NCBI GenBank assembly: GCA_934631995.1
Contig: CAKTYF010000084.1
Location: forward strand, 1-8,236
Origin: an uncultured Eggerthellaceae bacterium
GTDB taxonomy: Bacteria; Actinomycetota; Coriobacteriia; Coriobacteriales; Eggerthellaceae
Direction: 5' to 3'
DNA length: 8,236 bases
In this document: positions 5,948-8,236 of the stretch, piece after piece
How the letters are laid out: every line of letters starts with the position of its first letter
How positions within the stretch are numbered: the first letter of the stretch is position 1
Position numbers and translations under genes: made by a program
The notes under the pieces: generated by a model
Seen by the model: the letters and a program-made list of their open reading frames with translations, nothing else
The model's database searches: none
What the model was told of the DNA's origin: nothing

Positions 5948-6577
5948 GTGTTCGATCTACATTGTCATATCCTTCCGGGCGTCGATGACGGCGCGCGTTC
6001 TGTTACGGAATCGCGCGACATGCTGCGTGCGGCTAAAAAGCAGGGGATTGACACTATCATGTGCACGCCCCACTGCCGTTGGAATTCTTTCGATCGTTCG
6101 CTTATTCGCACTGCATTTTCGGAGATGGAAAAATATGCCAACGACCTGGGAATTTCATTGCAGCTTGGGTATGAGGTGAATTGGCGCAAGCTTTTCGAGC
6201 TGGGCATTGAGCGCGCCCCCGAGTTCACGCTCGGGGACACGAATTTGTTCTTGCTGGAGCTCAGCGACGATGCCATGCCCACGAATTGGCAGCGCTTCAT
6301 CTATTCGCTGCAAGCCATGGATTTGCAAGTGATTATTGCGCATCCCGAGCGTTACCGCGCGGTGCAAAAGAATCTCGATATCGCCCATGAGTTGAAAAAT
6401 ATGGGCTGCTATCTGCAGCTTTCCGCAAACTTTATTGAAGGCGGCGCATTCGATGCGCGTCGCCGCACTGCCGCCGCCTTGTTGCGCGAAGACCTGGTTG
6501 ATTACGTGGCAAGCGACGCGCACCGGGTGGGCGATTACGCAACGTTCGCGCGCGCGTTGGCGTTTTGCCGACAGTAG
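5948..6577 (+). CDS. PHP-family protein-tyrosine phosphatase (CpsB/CapC/YwqE type), short C terminus
   Basis: This family removes phosphate from the tyrosine cluster of the partner kinase, using a metal cluster held in a PHP fold. Metal-ligand motifs are visible in order: DLHCH (H5, H7), D13-D14 in LPGVDDG, TPH (H42), E76 in YEVN, AHPERY (H132) and SDAH (D190, H192). It starts at GTG with a strong AAGGAG, 42 bases after the kinase stop, so the three genes form one cassette. It is 209 residues, while relatives are commonly about 240-255. The protein stops 17 residues after the last metal ligand and seems to lack the usual terminal helix region. I checked the other two frames just after the stop and saw no matching continuation, so this looks like a genuinely short protein or an old truncation. 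The active-site residues are complete. Confidence 0.92.
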   Translation: MFDLHCHILPGVDDGARSVTESRDMLRAAKKQGIDTIMCTPHCRWNSFDRSLIRTAFSEMEKYANDLGISLQLGYEVNWRKLFELGIERAPEFTLGDTNLFLLELSDDAMPTNWQRFIYSLQAMDLQVIIAHPERYRAVQKNLDIAHELKNMGCYLQLSANFIEGGAFDARRRTAAALLREDLVDYVASDAHRVGDYATFARALAFCRQ

Positions 6578-6604
6578 ACGTGCCGCCCACGACAGCCGAA
6601 ACAC

Positions 6605-6633
6605 GACAGGCGTTAAAGAGCTTAACGCCCGTC
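6605..6633 (-). terminator. Hairpin terminator between convergent genes
   Basis: Minus-strand arms GACGGGCGTTAA and TTAACGCCTGTC (6622-6633 and 6605-6616) form a 12-bp stem with one G-U pair and a 5-nt loop. The downstream tail (GTGTTT) is only mildly T-rich. It lies between the phosphatase stop (6577) and the stop of the convergent hydrolase (6648). The inner 8 bp pair on both strands, so it may serve both genes. Confidence 0.55.
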
Positions 6634-6647
6634 GCCCTGATGCTGTC

Positions 6648-7652
6648 CTAAAATTCTACCGTGACAAGTTCGGTGCCTTCGGCATCAAAATCGCCCAGAG
6701 CGCACTGTTTCAGCGCAAAATCACTGTACGTGGTGTAGTAGCAGCTTCCCGTTTCTGTTGAATAACCCGAGGTGTAGATGGTTTTCTCGAAGTTTCCGTT
6801 CTTCATGCGGGAGGCGCCCTCGATCATGGAAACGCCCTGCAGCGTGCGGAACAGGCGCGTGACGTTTTCCTGCTCGGACGCAACAGCGGGGTAGTGGGCG
6901 TTCAAGTATGCGGCGCGCACGAAACGCGACGTAGAGTAATAATCGCCAGGAAGCGCGCGCATGCCTGCGCCCGTTCCGTAGGCATCCAAGGTCGCGTTGT
7001 CCCACTGGGCTGCCTGCGGCACGTCAGGCGCAACCATGTAGTACGAGCGCAGGTTTTCCAAGTGCCAATCGAATGTCGGCTGGTTCGCTAAGACGTTCAC
7101 CGGGTTGTTGTGAATCTGCATACCGTGTTCGGTGTATTCCGCCACAATGCAGCGGTTCTTGTCCGCAATCATCCAATGCAGCGGTGTGGGGTCCATGCCG
7201 GCAATGGGCGCACCGACAATGGCCACCTTGCTAAGCACTTCAAGCACCTGGTCAACGGTGGAGAAGCTGCGCGTGACCCACAGGGGGAATTCGTATGATG
7301 CGATGTTGATCTTTCCGTCTACGGGGGCCGGTTCGTATTGCGCGAAGCCGGCAAACAGCAAGCCGCCCATGGCCAAGCCGGCCTCATTCATGCAATCGAA
7401 GTACAGCGGCGTATCCTGTGCGGCAATTCCGATTCCCAGCACGGCATGCGGCGCGTCTGCGCGTATTGGGGCATCCTGCGTTTCCTGCACGGGTGCTGCT
7501 GTGTTGTTGGCTAGCTCGCCATTAAAAGCCCAGGTGCAGTTCCAGTTTCGGGGCGCAAACACGGGGACTTCGCCAAATCCGCTTTCCCAGTCAAGGTTTC
7601 GTCCGAAATATAATGCTCCCGATGCTCCGTTAAATGCAATTGATGTGCACAT
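6648..7652 (-). CDS. bsh: Choloylglycine hydrolase (bile salt hydrolase type)
   Basis: This Ntn-fold amidase is predicted to split glycine or taurine from conjugated bile salts; penicillin V acylases are the close alternative. The start chosen is ATG at 7652, giving 334 residues (family about 315-340), so that the nucleophile Cys is residue 2 (MCTSIAF) and is exposed by Met removal. AAGGAGG lies 6 bases upstream. The frame runs on upstream to 8078, but that part is not protein-like and crosses the malic enzyme gene. Catalytic residues by comparison with known enzymes are C2, R18, D21 (GRNLDW), N89 in MNEAGL, N190 in LANQPTFDWHL and R243 in SRFVRAAYL. Asn at the MNE position favours bile salt hydrolase, since penicillin acylases tend to have Tyr there. 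Residues about 48-68 form a longer loop than in the C. perfringens enzyme. No signal peptide is present, so it is cytoplasmic. Confidence 0.9.
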   Translation of the reverse strand: MCTSIAFNGASGALYFGRNLDWESGFGEVPVFAPRNWNCTWAFNGELANNTAAPVQETQDAPIRADAPHAVLGIGIAAQDTPLYFDCMNEAGLAMGGLLFAGFAQYEPAPVDGKINIASYEFPLWVTRSFSTVDQVLEVLSKVAIVGAPIAGMDPTPLHWMIADKNRCIVAEYTEHGMQIHNNPVNVLANQPTFDWHLENLRSYYMVAPDVPQAAQWDNATLDAYGTGAGMRALPGDYYSTSRFVRAAYLNAHYPAVASEQENVTRLFRTLQGVSMIEGASRMKNGNFEKTIYTSGYSTETGSCYYTTYSDFALKQCALGDFDAEGTELVTVEF

Positions 7653-7658
7653 GGCATG

Positions 7659-7665
7659 CCTCCTT
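7659..7665 (-). promoter_or_regulatory. Ribosome binding site fixing the hydrolase start
   Basis: On the minus strand AAGGAGG is followed after 6 bases by ATG-TGC. An ATG closer to the site (7655-7657) is out of frame. This rules out the much longer upstream reading and places Cys at position 2, as the Ntn mechanism requires. Confidence 0.85.
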
Positions 7666-7712
7666 CTCTTGTGTTCACGGTGTTCTTCGCAATGCTTGCT
7701 TGCGTGATGATT

Positions 7713-7728
7713 CTTATACCGTATACCG
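7713..7728 (-). promoter_or_regulatory. Weak promoter candidate for the bile salt hydrolase
   Basis: On the minus strand a tandem CGGTATA-CGGTATA ends in TATAAG (7713-7718), a possible -10, with a start near 7706 and a leader of about 54 bases. No good -35 is seen. The GGTATAAGA string also occurs at the kinase-cassette promoter candidate (3959-3967). Confidence 0.35.
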
Positions 7729-7882
7729 TTTTCGTGCGTGCGCTGCGACCGCGCATGATTCGTTTCGTTTTTGTTGACTGGGCTCGCTGATTGTTGCTTT
7801 CTTGTCGATTTCGCGTTCAGCTGGAATTTCTTCTCGCGCGCGCGAAAAAGATACCTACAATACGGAAGAGCACAATACAGAC

Positions 7883-7908
7883 GTACCTCATTCAAGTGAA
7901 TCAGGTAC
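7883..7908. promoter_or_regulatory. 26-bp near-perfect palindrome upstream of the malic enzyme gene
   Basis: Arms GTACCTCATTCA (7883-7894) and TGAATCAGGTAC (7897-7908) are complementary at 11 of 12 positions around a central AG. It lies 26 bases before the start codon. It could be an operator for a dimeric regulator or a leader hairpin near the ribosome site. The symmetry is seen directly; its role is inferred. Confidence 0.55.
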
Positions 7909-7922
7909 AAGTACAAGTACAA
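7905..7922 (+). repeat. Three tandem GTACAA hexamers running into the ribosome site
   Basis: GTACAA is repeated three times without interruption. The first copy overlaps the right end of the palindrome and the third abuts GGAGAGG (7923-7929), the ribosome binding site of the malic enzyme gene. The tract is too short to claim slippage, but its place could influence translation. Confidence 0.8.
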
Positions 7923-7934
7923 GGAGAGGTTTTC

Positions 7935-8236
7935 ATGGATTACTATGCTGAGGCACTGAAACTGCACGAGCAGCATCATGGCAAGATTTCGGTTGCCAGC
8001 AAGGTTCCGGTCGAGACAGCTGACGACATGAGCGTTGCGTACACTCCTGGCGTTGCCCAGCCGTGCGTGGAGATTCATAACGATGCAAATAACGCGTATA
8101 AATACACCGCCAAGGGCAATCTTGTTGCCGTTGTTTCCGATGGCAGCGCTGTTTTGGGCCTGGGCAATATCGGTGCCGCTGCGGCCATGCCCGTTATGGA
8201 GGGCAAGTCTGTCCTGTTCAAGCGCTTTGGTAACGT
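7935..8236 (+). CDS. Malic enzyme, N-terminal part (cut by window edge)
   Basis: Malic enzyme oxidatively decarboxylates malate to pyruvate with NAD or NADP, linking C4 acids to pyruvate in the cytoplasm. One hundred codons are present. The ATG at 7935 has AAGGAGAGG (7921-7929) just upstream. Family blocks include YTPGVAQPC (36-44), which carries the catalytic Tyr36, then YTAKGNLVAVVSDGSAVLGLGNIG (57-80) and the start of the malic domain core, PVMEGKSVLFKRFGN (86-100), with the conserved lysines of that segment. The short N terminus (MDYYAEALKLHEQHHGKI) is that of the compact bacterial form of about 390 residues or of the MaeB type with a C-terminal phosphotransacetylase domain; the window ends before these can be told apart. 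Cofactor choice also cannot be read here. It stands divergent to the bile salt hydrolase with 282 bases between the starts. Confidence 0.92.
   Translation, partial: MDYYAEALKLHEQHHGKISVASKVPVETADDMSVAYTPGVAQPCVEIHNDANNAYKYTAKGNLVAVVSDGSAVLGLGNIGAAAAMPVMEGKSVLFKRFGN

Noticed and set aside
7834..7845. Perfect 12-bp palindrome TCGCGCGCGCGA
   Set aside because: It is a simple CG alternation; it could form a hairpin or Z-DNA, but there is nothing to distinguish it from chance in a GC-rich genome.
7856..7861. TACAAT as a -10 for the malic enzyme gene
   Set aside because: No -35-like hexamer lies at 16-18 bases; the evidence is too weak to list as a promoter.
7653..8078. Minus-strand frame extends the hydrolase by 142 residues at the N terminus
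   Set aside because: It crosses the divergent malic enzyme start, is not protein-like, would bury the nucleophile Cys, and a strong ribosome site sits 6 bases before the ATG at 7652.
1..8236. CRISPR array, tRNA, rRNA, insertion sequence or prophage genes
   Set aside because: No regular spaced repeats, cloverleaf, transposase motif or phage protein was seen on either strand.

Overview
The window reads as a piece of a moderately GC-rich actinobacterial gut- or mouth-type anaerobe. My best guess is class Coriobacteriia (Eggerthella/Slackia-like). The clues are a BspA/DUF285 surface protein ending in a dockerin-like module, a 'clostridial-type' phosphatidylserine decarboxylase, a bile-salt-hydrolase family enzyme and a short bacterial malic enzyme. 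This placement is inferred from protein style only.

Layout. Positions 1-527 (+) hold the C-terminal end of a large surface protein: DUF285 repeats, then a dockerin-like EF-hand pair. Positions 528-998 are gene-free; they hold two hairpins just after that gene and several degenerate repeats, including three copies of a motif with core TTCGGGGCAG. Positions 1014-3777 (-) are a compact three-gene lipid operon, transcribed right to left: a UPF0104/LPG-synthase-TM-type membrane protein, pssA and psd. The first two genes overlap by 4 bp, the next two are 17 bp apart, and a terminator hairpin overlaps the end of psd. Pss and Psd make phosphatidylserine and then phosphatidylethanolamine; the membrane protein may translocate or regulate lipid, which is inferred.

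Positions 3778-4097 are a divergent control region with a promoter candidate in each direction and a 56-nt structured leader element on the + side. Positions 4098-6577 (+) are a bacterial tyrosine-kinase phosphoregulation cassette: a Wzz-like membrane activator, a CpsD-type kinase with seven consecutive tyrosines followed by a long Ala/Gly-rich tail, and a PHP-family phosphotyrosine phosphatase with a GTG start. No glycosyltransferase or polymerase gene follows; the next gene is convergent and unrelated. A bidirectional terminator hairpin separates it from 6648-7652 (-), a choloylglycine (bile salt) hydrolase with all the usual catalytic residues.

The last gene, 7935 to the window edge (+), is the N-terminal 100 residues of a malic enzyme. 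Its leader carries a near-perfect 26-bp palindrome fused to a triple GTACAA hexamer that runs into the ribosome binding site. I see no tRNA, rRNA, CRISPR array or insertion sequence. Nothing here amounts to a clearly new system. The best leads are the stand-alone kinase cassette with its structured leader, the palindrome/hexamer leader of the malic enzyme, and the altered active-site histidine in Psd.
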